The notes beneath the pieces were generated by a model. The model did not search any database and was not told the origin of the DNA. It saw nothing but the letters and a program-made list of their open reading frames with translations. From NCBI GenBank assembly GCA_030831265.1, contig JAURLM010000071.1, positions 1 to 13,739 of the forward strand: a DNA stretch of 13,739 bases, in the 5' to 3' direction. Made by a program: the position numbers and the translations under genes. Positions 13,061 to 13,739 of this stretch are shown here, piece after piece (the first letter of the stretch is position 1; every line of letters begins with the position of its first letter). Source of the DNA: Chloroflexota bacterium. GTDB taxonomy: Bacteria > Chloroflexota > Dehalococcoidia > Lucifugimonadales > Lucifugimonadaceae.

Positions 13061-13739
13061 ATGAACACTCAACACAACTCCATGAAACCCGTCCGCAAGG
13101 CTGTTATCCCTGTTGCCGGCCTCGGCACTCGGTTTCTCCCAGCGACTCGGTCCGTTCCCAAGATTCTTCTCCCGGTACTTAACGTTCCGGTGATCGAATA
13201 CGCAGTCAGGGAACTGGCTGCATCTGGGATTACCGACATCGCACTGGTGATGTCGCCGGGGATGGAGTCGGTCGCTGACTATTTTGACGAGCAGGCAGAC
13301 CTGGTCCGCACACTTGAGAACCGCGGAAACATGGAACTGGCAGCAAAACAACGCGAGATCGGCAAGCTGGCACGGGTTTCGACTTTTTACCAGCATGAAG
13401 CGAGGGGACTTGGTCATGCTGTGCTGATGGCGCAAGATTTCGTTGAGGGGGAGCCATTTGCAGTGGTTCTCCCGGATGATGTGATCTGGTCGCAAACACC
13501 AGCTACTAAGCAACTCATCGACGTACGATCAGCGCATGGTGGATCAGTTGTAGCTGCGCTTGAGGTACCGGACGAGGTAGTTTCCAAGAAGGGAATTATC
13601 GACGGTGACCCTGTTTCGGAGCGTGTCGTTTCGGTCAAGGGACTTGTTGAGAAGCCTGCACTTGAAGATGCCCCATCCAATCTTTCGATTATTGGCCGGT
13701 ACGTGCTGGAACCGGCGGTGTTCGATCACCTGTCACGCG
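13061..13739 (+). CDS. galU: UTP-glucose-1-phosphate uridylyltransferase, partial, 3' end beyond window
   Basis: Nucleotidyltransferase that makes UDP-glucose from UTP and glucose-1-phosphate for polysaccharide and glycolipid synthesis. The first 226 residues are present. Landmarks are the nucleotide-binding loop VAGLGTRFLPAT at 18-29, EARGLGHAV at 113-121, LPDDVI at 137-142, and the C-terminal-side VEKP with APSNLSIIGRYVL (196-216), all in GalU order. Some positions differ from the common enzyme: ATK is ATR (Arg30) and PKEMLP is PKILLP (33-38). The ATG at 13061 is used; the in-frame ATG at 13082 (MKPVRKAVIP) is an equally plausible start, since neither has a clear Shine-Dalgarno. It is divergent from the SRP RNA gene. 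It could also be a GalU-like enzyme of slightly different sugar preference. Confidence 0.9.
   Translation, partial: MNTQHNSMKPVRKAVIPVAGLGTRFLPATRSVPKILLPVLNVPVIEYAVRELAASGITDIALVMSPGMESVADYFDEQADLVRTLENRGNMELAAKQREIGKLARVSTFYQHEARGLGHAVLMAQDFVEGEPFAVVLPDDVIWSQTPATKQLIDVRSAHGGSVVAALEVPDEVVSKKGIIDGDPVSERVVSVKGLVEKPALEDAPSNLSIIGRYVLEPAVFDHLSR

Noticed and set aside
12639..13182. Plus-strand open frames across the SRP RNA and the galU start
   Set aside because: They cover the structured SRP RNA, give Pro/Arg/Gly-rich translations without homology features, and overlap the galU N-terminus out of frame.
1..13739. CRISPR arrays, tRNA genes, insertion sequences, prophage or toxin-antitoxin genes
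   Set aside because: No regularly spaced repeats, cloverleaf patterns, transposase or integrase motifs, or paired small genes of these types were found on either strand.

Overview
The window looks like chromosomal DNA of an uncultured bacterium of moderate GC content. The best guess is a marine Chloroflexota (SAR202/Dehalococcoidia-like). This rests on three things: several short-chain dehydrogenases next to HpcH/HpaI aldolase, GMC and MFS genes, an RskA-like anti-sigma domain, and a large SRP RNA that keeps its Alu domain. No ribosomal RNA or phylogenetic marker tree is available here, so the taxonomy is inference. There is no phage, IS element or CRISPR array. Almost every base belongs to a gene, and the longest non-coding gap is about 210 bp.

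Region A (1-4975) is a divergent catabolic-type locus. Leftward from a 210-bp intergenic region run an HpcH/HpaI-family aldolase, two tandem NHL beta-propeller proteins and a zinc-dependent alcohol dehydrogenase cut by the window edge, with gaps of only 26-80 bp. The two propeller proteins keep the Arg, Tyr and three His residues known from the active site of peptidyl-alpha-hydroxyglycine alpha-amidating lyase (PAL). Rightward runs an MFS transporter of the monocarboxylate-porter type. Together these suggest uptake of a small organic acid, lyase/aldolase cleavage and oxidation of the product.

Region B (5005-10385) lies entirely on the minus strand: a GMC-family FAD oxidoreductase, a small lipoprotein, an NAD-dependent epimerase/dehydratase-like protein, an SDR, a very short anti-sigma-factor-like protein and a second SDR. 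The second SDR has an insertion in its glycine-rich loop, and Arg replaces the catalytic Lys. Some of these genes are tightly packed (a TAATG overlap, a 29-bp gap), and most starts have clear GGAG-type ribosome binding sites.

Region C (10443-13739) is housekeeping. On the minus strand are the large signal-recognition-particle RNA, ksgA (16S rRNA dimethyltransferase), ispE (MEP-pathway kinase) and a four-helix membrane protein whose start overlaps the ispE stop. Facing away on the plus strand is the beginning of a galU-type UTP-glucose-1-phosphate uridylyltransferase, which runs off the window. The SRP RNA has a perfect 8-bp closing helix, a recognisable Alu domain and the GGAA-tetraloop S domain, and is about 270 nt long.

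The most interesting points are the paired, catalytically intact PAL-like propellers with no monooxygenase partner in view, the divergent SDR, and the orphan soluble anti-sigma-like protein.
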